Below the pieces are notes generated by a model. That model ran no database searches, had not been told where the DNA came from, and saw only the letters and a program-made list of their open reading frames with translations. The position numbers were made by a program, and so were the translations under genes. Positions 1 through 5,074 of a DNA stretch of 5,074 nt are shown here, one piece after another. Every line of letters begins with the position of its first letter. The stretch's first letter is position 1. The stretch is from an uncultured Treponema sp. GTDB lineage: Bacteria; Spirochaetota; Spirochaetia; Treponematales; Treponemataceae. Location: assembly GCA_905372345.1 (NCBI GenBank), contig CAJPPE010000151.1:1-5074 (forward strand). Direction: 5' to 3'.

Positions 1-678
1 ATTATCGACATCGAGATTCAAAACAGGTGGAACAGTGAATTTGTTCAACGTACCATCTTTTATTGGGCTAAAATGTATACGGAAAACTTAAAAACAAGTG
101 AAGTATATACAAAACTGCCTAAATGTATTACAATAAACATAGTGGGTGAAGGTTTTAATTTGAATTCGCTTATTCACAGTGAATACAATGTAGTCGAAAA
201 GCACATAAACGACAGGCTTTCCGATGAGCTTGAAATCCACTTTTTAAACTTAGCCAAGGTTAAAGAACAGGACGAAAATACAGAATCCGATGAAAAGAAA
301 AAGAAACTTTACAACTGGCTGAAGTTTATCGAAACTGACAATTCGGAGGTAAGGGAAATGTTAGAACAAGAATCGACGATGATGAGAAAAGCAAATGCAA
401 CAATAGAAGTAATGGAAATGAGCCCTAAAGAAAAGTGGCTATATGAAAACCGCATGAAATATGAATATGATAAGGCTTCTTGGAAACATGTAGGTTATCA
501 AGAAGGTATAGAAGAAGGAATATTGCAGGGAGAAATAAAAGGGATGCAACAAGGAATTGAACAAGGCTCTTACCAAACAAAACTCGAAACGGCAAAGTTG
601 ATGAAAAAGATGAATTATCCGATTAGTGATATTTGCACAATATCCGGTCTTTCTGTTGAAGAAATTGAAAAACTATAA
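1..678 (+). CDS. Rpn/PD-(D/E)XK nuclease family putative transposase, 3' part (5' end outside window)
   Basis: The reading frame is open from base 1 to the TAA at 676-678, giving 225 residues with no start codon required inside the window. The first Met (base 73) is therefore internal. Residues 3-7 read DIEIQ, the E-x-Q half of the PD-(D/E)XK catalytic core in this family, and the NRWNSEFVQRTIFYWAKMY that follows is typical of it. The C-terminal third has the family's Gly-Ile/Gln-rich helical stretch (EGIEEGILQGEIKG, then GMQQGIEQG). It ends in a helix-turn-helix-like segment, ISDICTISGLSVEEIEKL. Family members are usually near 300 residues, so roughly 70-80 N-terminal residues, with the first catalytic Asp, should lie upstream. 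Related proteins (Rpn, 'recombination-promoting nuclease') are DNA endonucleases linked to RecA-independent recombination; they are often annotated as transposases but lack terminal repeats. The visible part shows no frameshift or internal stop, so it looks intact. Confidence 0.85.
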   Translation: MIDIEIQNRWNSEFVQRTIFYWAKMYTENLKTSEVYTKLPKCITINIVGEGFNLNSLIHSEYNVVEKHINDRLSDELEIHFLNLAKVKEQDENTESDEKKKKLYNWLKFIETDNSEVREMLEQESTMMRKANATIEVMEMSPKEKWLYENRMKYEYDKASWKHVGYQEGIEEGILQGEIKGMQQGIEQGSYQTKLETAKLMKKMNYPISDICTISGLSVEEIEKL

Positions 679-715
679 TTAACTTTATCATCTTTTAAAA
701 AGTATTTTTGTTTTT

Positions 716-753
716 CCGTCCGGAATGCTCCGCTTCCTTTCGGGGTTTTTTAT
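716..753 (+). terminator. Possible intrinsic terminator after the nuclease gene
   Basis: The hairpin would be CCG (716-718) with CGG (741-743) and GGAA (722-725) with TTCC (734-737). These are separated by a symmetric 3x3 internal loop, and the apical loop is 8 nt (726-733). Two Gs and six Ts (746-751) follow. The position, about 40 bp after the nuclease stop and before the copA promoter, suits a terminator. The stem is imperfect, so the call is tentative. Confidence 0.4.
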
Positions 754-774
754 TACAGCCCCTTAAAAAAATCC

Positions 775-803
775 TAGACCTTTCCGTTTAAAAGTTGTAT
801 ATT
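775..803 (+). promoter_or_regulatory. Predicted sigma70-type promoter of copA, placed for a leaderless transcript
   Basis: The -35 is TAGACC (775-780, 4/6 to TTGACA) and the -10 is TATATT (798-803, 5/6 to TATAAT), with a 17-bp spacer. Transcription would start about 6-8 nt after the -10, at 809-812, which coincides with the ATG at 810. No Shine-Dalgarno sequence lies between the -10 and the ATG. No obvious dyad resembling a CopY box (TACAnnTGTA) or CsoR operator is visible around it, so copper control, if any, cannot be read from the sequence. Confidence 0.5.
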
Positions 804-809
804 AGTAGC

Positions 810-3467
810 ATGAGTAAAAAAATAAAGTTCAATATTACGGGAATGACTTGCTCGGCTTGTTCTTCCCATGTTCAAAGGGCTGTCGAAAAACTTGAAGGAT
901 CCGCCGAGGTACAGGTAAATCTTTTAACCAACAGCATGAGCGTCAATTACGATGAGGCTTTCCTCAGTGCGGATAAGATTATAGAGGCGGTTGAAAAAGC
1001 TGGATATGGAGCCTCGCTTGCAGATAGTTTAAAAAGCTCTTCTTCAAATAAAAATTCAGCTGATTTTATCGGCAAGACTTCTGGTACTCGTTCATTTCAA
1101 AACGATGCCGCCAAACTTGAAAGAGATAAGATAAAAAAAAGGCTGATCTTGTCTTTAGTCTTTATGATCCCTCTTTTTTATGTATCGATGGGACACATGG
1201 CTTCTCTTCCGATTCCTCATTTTTTGCACGGAATAGAAAATGCTCTTATTTTTAGTTTTACTCAATTTCTGCTTGCTCTTCCCGTGCTGATTATAAATAA
1301 AAAATTCTTTACAGGGGGCTTTAAGGCTTTTTTAAACAAGGCACCCAATATGGACTCCCTCGTTGCGGTCGGTTCCGGCGCAGCCCTTATTTACGGCATC
1401 TTTGCTATTTATAAGATGGCCTACGGAATGGGGCATGGAGATATGGAAACGGTAAGGCTTTTTGCCGGAGATCTTTATTTTGAATCGGCTGCGATGATTT
1501 TAACCCTCGTAACCTTGGGGAAATTCCTTGAAGCCAATGCAAAGGGAAAAACTTCTCAAGCAATTACAAAGCTGATGAACCTTAGACCTAAAACAGCCCT
1601 TGTTATAAGGAACGGTAATGAAGAAGAAATTCCGGTTGAAGAAATTGTAAAGGGAGATTTGATTTTAATCAAGCCCGGCTTTTCCATTCCCGTTGACGGT
1701 ATTATAGTCGACGGGAATTCTTCGGTAGACGAGGCGGCAATTACGGGCGAAAGTCTCCCTGTCGAAAAAACCGCAGGAGACAAGGTAGTAAGTGCTTCCA
1801 TAAATTTATCAGGAACATTTACCTTTAAGGCTGAAAGAGTTGGCGATGATACAACCCTTTCCCAAATAATTGCCCTTGTAGAAGAAGCCTCGGCCTCGAA
1901 GGCTCCCGTTTCTAAACTTGCAGATAAGATAAGCAACTACTTCGTGCCTGCGGTCATAGCTATTGCGGTGATTACGCTTTTTATCTGGCTGATTGCAGGC
2001 GAAGGCTTTGAATTCGCTCTTTCCAGAGCGATTTCGGTGCTTGTAATTTCCTGCCCCTGTGCCCTAGGCCTTGCAACGCCTACAGCTATTATGGCCGGAA
2101 CAGGCAAGGGAGCTCGGCTGGGTATCTTAATCCGCTCTGCAGAAGCTCTTGAAACGGCTCATAAAACAAACACCGTAGTCTTGGACAAGACCGGTACAAT
2201 AACCCAAGGCCGCCCCGATGTAATCGCAATTAAAAAAACCGAAAACTTTAGCGAGGACGAAGTCTTAAGCTTTGCCTATAGTCTTGAAGTGCTTTCCGAG
2301 CATCCCCTCGCAAATGCCGTTATAAAACGAGCAAAAGAAAAAAACTTAGAGGCTTTGAAAATTAAGGACTTTAAGGCTGAACACGGTTTTGGGATTTTGG
2401 GTATTGAAGAAGCTTCGGGCCTAAAAATCTTTGCAGGAAATGAAAAGCTCTTCCAAAAAAACAATATCGAAATTTCCCATGCCAAGGCCGAAATTGATGC
2501 CCTTGCGGAAAAGGGAGCGACACCTCTTTTGATTGGCGTAAGCGGCGGTACAGGCGGAAGTTCTTCGGAAACCGATACGGGTGCAAAGCTCATAGGAATT
2601 ATAGCTGTTGCCGACAAAATTAAAGAAGGCAGCATTGAGTCAATAGCCGAATTTAAGGCTATGGGCATAAAGACCATAATGCTTACGGGTGACAACAAAA
2701 AAACGGCAAATGCCATAAAGGCTCAAACGGGAGTGGATGATTTTGCTGCCGAGCTCTTGCCTCAAAACAAAAAAAACGAAATCGAAAAATTGCACCAAAC
2801 CGGTCTTAAAACGGCTATGATAGGAGACGGCATAAACGATGCCCCTGCCCTTATGACAGCCGATGTAGGCATAGCCATAGGAAACGGAACCGATATAGCT
2901 ATAGAAAGCGCAGACATTATTTTGATGAATGATAATTTACAAACGGCTGTAGATTCTATTCAGTTAAGCCGTGCCGTTATGCGGAATATAAAAGAAAATC
3001 TTTTTTGGGCTCTCTTTTATAATTCTCTATGTATACCCTTGGCGGCAGGAGCTTTTTACCCCCTCTTCGGAATTGTTTTAAGCCCGATGATTGCAGCAGC
3101 TGCCATGAGTTTAAGCTCGGTGTCTGTTGTAAGCAATGCCTTGCGTTTAAATTATTTTAAGCCCAAAAGAAAATATAAAATAAGCCGTGATGCAAGTTCT
3201 GATTCAAGTTATACTGGAAACTCAGAATCTTGCCTAACGGATAAAAATAAAATCAAGGAGAAAGAACTTATGAATACCGTATTAAAGGTAAACGGCATGC
3301 AGTGCCAACATTGTGTTTCCCATGTTAAGGAAGCTTTAACAAAGATTTCGGGCGTTTCAGCCGAAATAGATTTAGGTGCAAAAACCGCAGTTATCACTCA
3401 TCCCGAAAGCGTTGCAGTTGCAGACCTAAAAAAAGCTATTGAAGATGCCGGCTACACCTTAGAGTAG
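810..3467 (+). CDS. copA: Copper-exporting P1B-1-type ATPase (CopA) with N- and C-terminal HMA domains
   Basis: This is an inner-membrane pump that uses ATP to drive Cu(I) out of the cytoplasm; the product is 885 residues. HMA domain 1 spans about residues 3-70, with metal site GMTCSAC (Cys14, Cys17). A Ser/Lys-rich linker follows. Membrane helices lie near 112-132, 145-168, 181-203, 222-242, 379-398, 405-430, 729-752 and 757-778. Signature residues are TGES 312-315 (actuator), CPC 415-417 (transmembrane copper site), phosphorylated Asp459 in DKTGT, HP 498-499 (nucleotide domain), TGDN 626-629 and GDGIND 672-677. Tyr737-Asn738 and MSLSS 766-770 complete the Cu(I)-specific P1B-1 signature. A typical CopA would end near residue 785. 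Here a charged and Ser-rich linker (784-820) leads to HMA domain 2 (821-885, Cys832, Cys835). A Gly/Ser-rich insertion sits at 578-592. The ATG at 810 was preferred to the TTG at 795 because TTG lies just before and abuts the -10 box and would add only five residues unlike the family. Function is certain from motifs; Cu(I) rather than Ag(I) or both is inferred. Confidence 0.96.
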   Translation: MSKKIKFNITGMTCSACSSHVQRAVEKLEGSAEVQVNLLTNSMSVNYDEAFLSADKIIEAVEKAGYGASLADSLKSSSSNKNSADFIGKTSGTRSFQNDAAKLERDKIKKRLILSLVFMIPLFYVSMGHMASLPIPHFLHGIENALIFSFTQFLLALPVLIINKKFFTGGFKAFLNKAPNMDSLVAVGSGAALIYGIFAIYKMAYGMGHGDMETVRLFAGDLYFESAAMILTLVTLGKFLEANAKGKTSQAITKLMNLRPKTALVIRNGNEEEIPVEEIVKGDLILIKPGFSIPVDGIIVDGNSSVDEAAITGESLPVEKTAGDKVVSASINLSGTFTFKAERVGDDTTLSQIIALVEEASASKAPVSKLADKISNYFVPAVIAIAVITLFIWLIAGEGFEFALSRAISVLVISCPCALGLATPTAIMAGTGKGARLGILIRSAEALETAHKTNTVVLDKTGTITQGRPDVIAIKKTENFSEDEVLSFAYSLEVLSEHPLANAVIKRAKEKNLEALKIKDFKAEHGFGILGIEEASGLKIFAGNEKLFQKNNIEISHAKAEIDALAEKGATPLLIGVSGGTGGSSSETDTGAKLIGIIAVADKIKEGSIESIAEFKAMGIKTIMLTGDNKKTANAIKAQTGVDDFAAELLPQNKKNEIEKLHQTGLKTAMIGDGINDAPALMTADVGIAIGNGTDIAIESADIILMNDNLQTAVDSIQLSRAVMRNIKENLFWALFYNSLCIPLAAGAFYPLFGIVLSPMIAAAAMSLSSVSVVSNALRLNYFKPKRKYKISRDASSDSSYTGNSESCLTDKNKIKEKELMNTVLKVNGMQCQHCVSHVKEALTKISGVSAEIDLGAKTAVITHPESVAVADLKKAIEDAGYTLE
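3255..3260 (+). promoter_or_regulatory. Internal Shine-Dalgarno AAGGAG inside copA
   Basis: AAGGAG ends 9 nt before an in-frame ATG at 3270, exactly at the boundary between the linker and HMA domain 2. It is a good ribosome-binding site, comparable with the GGAGG of the kinase-like gene and better than anything in front of the full-length copA start. The surrounding codons encode Lys/Glu residues and are purine-rich, so chance resemblance is possible. Confidence 0.5.
3270..3467 (+). CDS. Putative internally initiated CopZ-like copper chaperone (same frame as copA)
   Basis: Starting at ATG 3270, in frame with copA (Met821 of the pump), translation gives a 65-residue protein that is one complete HMA fold. 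Its metal loop near the N-terminus is GMQCQHC (Cys12 and Cys15 of the short product), and it ends in a typical AIEDAGYTLE. Free CopZ/Atx1-like chaperones are about 65-70 residues and often carry CxHC, whereas CopA N-terminal domains usually carry CSAC-type sites, as HMA domain 1 does here. A chaperone of this kind carries Cu(I) in the cytoplasm and hands it to CopA. Seen directly: the AAGGAG, the spacing, the in-frame ATG and the domain boundary. Inferred: that ribosomes initiate here. The alternative is that the domain exists only as the pump's C-terminal regulatory domain, left by fusion of an adjacent copZ gene. Confidence 0.45.
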   Translation: MNTVLKVNGMQCQHCVSHVKEALTKISGVSAEIDLGAKTAVITHPESVAVADLKKAIEDAGYTLE

Positions 3468-3478
3468 ATTTTTAGCTC

Positions 3479-4300
3479 CTATGGAAAGGGCTTATACTCA
3501 TTTACCATGCTTATCGCAGACGAAACCTTGCGGCCCTCTGCCATTTCCTCGGCTACGGACACAGCTTTTTGAATAAGACCTGCGTTGTCGGCGACACCGT
3601 GTAAAACAATCTCATCTTTCGAAATATCGGCTTCAAGGAAATATATTTGAAGTTTCAAATCGAAAGAAATGTGGTTTACGATTCTTTGAGCTAATAAAAG
3701 CTCTTTTAATCTTTTATCGCCTGAGGCCGCCTCTTCTTTGCTTACGGTTTTTTCAAAACCGTATTTGATTATCTCGGCAGCTTGAAGAGGACTTATATGC
3801 CCCGTATTTATAACTAGATTATATTCGGAAGAGTCCTCATTAACCGTGTTAAAAAAGCTCTTATGGAAACCGTCGCGGTTATTATCGCTTTCTTCCATCA
3901 GTGCGCGTGCGTCTTTTTCAGAATAATTGAATTCCTTCATCAACCTTGAAATTCTTATATCGTCGGCAGTAACCAAACGGACAGAATAAAGGCCCGGCAC
4001 ATTTCTTAAGATTGCGAAACCTCCTCGGCCGATAAAAATACTGTTGCCTGAAGAAGCGTGCTCATATACTGCTTCACGCAGATAATCAAAATAGGAATCT
4101 CTCTCTCTTGAAAGGGATGCCCAAAAACTAGGCTTGCGTTCATCATATTTTTTTAACTGTGCTTCCGAAATCCCTCTTGCAAGCAAATCTTTTTCCAACG
4201 ACTTACGGTCAACAAAGTTGTAATTTAAAAGTTTGGCCAACTCAATCGCTGTTTCATCACCAAAGGAAGCGATTTTGCGTGAAATAGTTATAATTGCCAT
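3479..4300 (-). CDS. Cytidylate-kinase-like P-loop family protein with C-terminal BON-like domain
   Basis: The protein has 273 residues. Residues 1-185 match the cytidylate-kinase-like family (Cytidylate_kin2). They include the N-terminal strand and loop IITISRKIASFGDETA (3-18), a substrate-side segment YNFVDRKSLEKDLL, IGRGG (90-94), the stretch VRLVTADDIRISRLM (108-121), and NLVINTG (161-167) in the position where the family has 'LVINT'. The phosphate-binding loop is unorthodox: Ala11-Ser-Phe-Gly14-Asp where many relatives have Gly-Ser-Gly-Gly, and there is no Walker Lys-Ser/Thr. Residues ~200-270 (helix, then EIVLHGVADNAGLIQKAV, then VSSAISMVNEY) have the alternating helix/strand pattern and V/I-x-L-x-G-x-V signature of a BON domain. 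BON domains usually bind phospholipid or ligands in envelope proteins, but no signal peptide is present, so this protein should be cytoplasmic. The start at 4300 is supported by GGAGG (4306-4310) five bases upstream. It is convergent with copA (11-bp gap) and divergent from the Nudix gene. The substrate is unknown; true CMP kinase activity should not be assumed. Confidence 0.8.
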   Translation of the reverse strand: MAIITISRKIASFGDETAIELAKLLNYNFVDRKSLEKDLLARGISEAQLKKYDERKPSFWASLSRERDSYFDYLREAVYEHASSGNSIFIGRGGFAILRNVPGLYSVRLVTADDIRISRLMKEFNYSEKDARALMEESDNNRDGFHKSFFNTVNEDSSEYNLVINTGHISPLQAAEIIKYGFEKTVSKEEAASGDKRLKELLLAQRIVNHISFDLKLQIYFLEADISKDEIVLHGVADNAGLIQKAVSVAEEMAEGRKVSSAISMVNEYKPFP

Positions 4301-4312
4301 AAAAACCTCCTA

Positions 4313-4341
4313 TTGCAATTAAATTCGCTTTATTATAGAAT
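4313..4341 (+). promoter_or_regulatory. Predicted promoter of the Nudix gene, overlapping the divergent promoter
   Basis: TTGCAA (4313-4318, 4/6) and TAGAAT (4336-4341, 5/6) are separated by 17 bp, giving a predicted start near 4348. Its -10 lies directly over the minus-strand -10 region (4332-4342), so polymerase could hardly occupy both at once. The hexamers are only moderate matches in AT-rich DNA. Confidence 0.35.
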
Positions 4342-4365
4342 AACCCGAAATCCTTGATATGTCAA
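4332..4365 (-). promoter_or_regulatory. Predicted promoter of the kinase-like gene
   Basis: On the minus strand a perfect TTGACA lies at 4365-4360. A 17-bp spacer leads to TATTCT (4342-4337, 4/6). An exact TATAAT lies at 4337-4332, but 22 bp from the -35, which is too far for a classical sigma70 pair. Either -10 would give a short leader that includes the GGAGG before the ATG at 4300. Which hexamer is used cannot be decided from sequence. Confidence 0.5.
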
Positions 4366-4384
4366 ATGGAGAATTGCGATTTTT

Positions 4385-4951
4385 ATGGAAAAGAATAACG
4401 GGATTGAATGGAAGCCTGATGCTTCCAGAGAAATCTTAAAAACAAGGGTCTTTACCGTATATGAAAAAGACAGTATTTCTCCTGAAGGAGAAAAAAAGAC
4501 CTTTATTTCTTTAAAGGCTCCCAGCTGGGTTATTGTTGTGCCTGTATACCGAAACTCATCGGGCGAAGATATCTTTGTAATGGTACAGCAGTGGAGGCAC
4601 GGTTCGGAAAGCGTCTGCATAGAATTTCCGGGAGGGGTTGTTGATAAAGGGGAAAAACCGGAAGAGGCGGCTTTAAGGGAACTTTTAGAAGAAACCGGAC
4701 GCACGCCTAAAAAAATAAAATGCTTATCGGTATTGTCCCCCAACCCTGCAATAATGGAAAACTCTTGTACCGTCTTTTTGGCGGAACTGGACAAGGGAGA
4801 AGTTAAGCAAAATCTTGACGAGGATGAATTCTTAAATATTCTTGAAATCCCCGTTAAAAAAGTTATTCAAAACATGGGTAATCCGCCCTATACTCATGCT
4901 ATTATGAATGCAGCTCTTTTCCTATACTTAAAAGAGAAAGAATTTCACTGA
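4385..4951 (+). CDS. Nudix hydrolase, probably ADP-ribose pyrophosphatase type
   Basis: This is a cytoplasmic hydrolase of nucleoside diphosphates linked to another group, 188 residues long, which is usual for the ADP-ribose pyrophosphatase (NudF-like) branch. A perfect Nudix box G-x5-E-x7-R-E-L-x-E-E-x-G occupies residues 84-106. Glu99, Glu102 and Glu103 are the metal ligands, and it is preceded by the EFPGG strand typical of ADP-ribose enzymes. A Pro 15-16 residues after the box, within SPNPAIMENS, is the position used as an ADP-ribose subgroup marker. A long N-terminal strand region (residues ~1-45) would serve dimerisation, as in that subgroup. The likely reaction is ADP-ribose to AMP plus ribose 5-phosphate; other sugar nucleotides are possible. 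The ATG at 4385 has a GGAG (4368-4371) 13 bases upstream, a longer gap than usual. The last two codons and the stop fall inside a large palindrome. No partner gene is adjacent on the same strand. Confidence 0.88.
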   Translation: MEKNNGIEWKPDASREILKTRVFTVYEKDSISPEGEKKTFISLKAPSWVIVVPVYRNSSGEDIFVMVQQWRHGSESVCIEFPGGVVDKGEKPEEAALRELLEETGRTPKKIKCLSVLSPNPAIMENSCTVFLAELDKGEVKQNLDEDEFLNILEIPVKKVIQNMGNPPYTHAIMNAALFLYLKEKEFH

Positions 4952-4980
4952 TATATCGGTATACTGATATATCAGTGAAA
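4943..4980. repeat. 38-bp near-perfect palindrome overlapping the Nudix stop codon
   Basis: The left arm TTTCACTGATATATC (4943-4957) and right arm GATATATCAGTGAAA (4966-4980) are exact inverse complements, 15 of 15. The 8-bp centre contains the self-complementary GTATAC (4959-4964). The only non-matching pair in all 38 bp is G4958/T4965, which is a G-U wobble in RNA. The left arm carries the Phe-His-stop end of the Nudix gene. It could form a very stable 3' hairpin on the mRNA, but no T-run follows, so a classical terminator is unlikely. Confidence 0.9.
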
Positions 4981-5000
4981 AGTACTGAAATATCAGTGAA
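4947..5000. repeat. Repeated dyad ACTGA(T/A)ATATCAGTGAA, three copies or part-copies
   Basis: ACTGATATATC begins at 4947 and 4963, and ACTGAAATATC at 4984. The 17-bp unit ACTGATATATCAGTGAA (4963-4979) recurs with one change at 4984-5000, exactly 21 bp later, about two helical turns. The core ACTGATATATCAGT (4963-4976) is itself a perfect 14-bp palindrome. An array of dyads spaced 16 and 21 bp looks like a multi-site operator or a small interspersed repeat. No protein can be assigned to it. Confidence 0.8.
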
Positions 5001-5017
5001 GATTTTACCTAAGATAT

Positions 5018-5074
5018 GCTATTTTTATCAAAATTCTGCATATTTTAGTAAAAATTCCGGCATTTTTATTAAAA
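5018..5074. repeat. Imperfect AT-rich tandem repeat, 20-22 bp period, running off the window
   Basis: Three units begin with GC at 5018, 5038 and 5060: GCTATTTTTATCAAAATTCT, then GCATATTTTAGTAAAAATTC, then GCATTTTTATTAAAA at the window edge. The shared plan is GC, a T-run, a short A/T hinge, an A-run and TTC. T- and A-runs recurring at roughly helical phase could give intrinsically bent DNA. No gene is visible in 4952-5074, and what lies beyond is unknown. Confidence 0.55.

Noticed and set aside
1..753. A complete insertion sequence around the nuclease gene
   Set aside because: No terminal inverted repeat or target duplication is visible downstream, and the Rpn-type family does not need them. 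The upstream side is outside the window.
795..809. TTG at 795 as the copA start, adding five residues
   Set aside because: It lies in the promoter, immediately before and abutting the -10, has no Shine-Dalgarno sequence, and adds MYISS, which precedes the normal family start. The ATG at 810 starts right before the HMA domain.
679..809. CopY- or CsoR-type copper operator ahead of copA
   Set aside because: No TACAnnTGTA-like or G-rich dyad typical of these regulators can be seen around the promoter.
1556..3397. Several open frames on the minus strand inside copA (62-146 codons)
   Set aside because: They lie opposite a strongly conserved gene, show no recognisable protein features, and are explained by codon bias of the sense strand.
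3468..3500. Bidirectional terminator between the convergent genes
   Set aside because: Only a weak AGC/GCT pairing with mismatches was found, and it lies mostly inside the kinase-like coding region.
4333..4794. A 153-codon open frame on the minus strand over the Nudix gene
   Set aside because: It is antisense to the conserved Nudix box and its product resembles no family I recognise.
4947..5074. Repeats as a CRISPR array
   Set aside because: The repeats are shorter than CRISPR repeats, there are no unique 30-40-bp spacers, and no cas genes are visible.

Overview
The window reads as chromosomal DNA from a low-GC spirochaete, most likely an oral Treponema of the T. denticola group. That assignment is an inference from overall style: AT-rich codon use, a PD-(D/E)XK nuclease-type 'transposase' of the kind expanded in treponemes, and a cytidylate-kinase-like protein with a C-terminal BON-like segment. 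No rRNA or other taxonomic marker is present.

Layout. (1) Bases 1-678 hold the 3' part of an Rpn/PDDEXK-family nuclease gene whose start lies upstream of the window. A weak hairpin followed by a T-run comes next. (2) Bases 810-3467 encode a complete P1B-1 copper-exporting ATPase (CopA) with one N-terminal and one C-terminal heavy-metal-associated (HMA) domain. Its sigma70-like promoter sits so close to the ATG that the mRNA would be leaderless or nearly so. (3) Convergent to it, with 11 bp between the stop codons, bases 4300-3479 encode a cytidylate-kinase-like P-loop protein fused to a BON-like domain. (4) Diverging from that gene across an 84-bp gap with overlapping promoters, bases 4385-4951 encode a Nudix hydrolase, probably of the ADP-ribose pyrophosphatase type. 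(5) The last ~130 bases hold a 38-bp near-perfect palindrome that overlaps the Nudix stop codon, further copies of the same dyad at 16- and 21-bp spacing, and a 20-22-bp AT-rich tandem repeat that runs off the window.

The most notable point is the 3' end of copA. The C-terminal HMA domain has a CopZ-type CQHC metal site and begins at an in-frame ATG (3270) preceded by AAGGAG. It would give a 65-residue protein, the size of a free-standing CopZ copper chaperone. One gene may therefore encode both the pump and, through internal initiation, its chaperone. The full-length start has no Shine-Dalgarno sequence, so the two starts would be read by different initiation modes. The genes otherwise look like unrelated single-gene units: copper efflux, a nucleotide-binding protein of unknown role, and nucleotide-sugar or ADP-ribose housekeeping.
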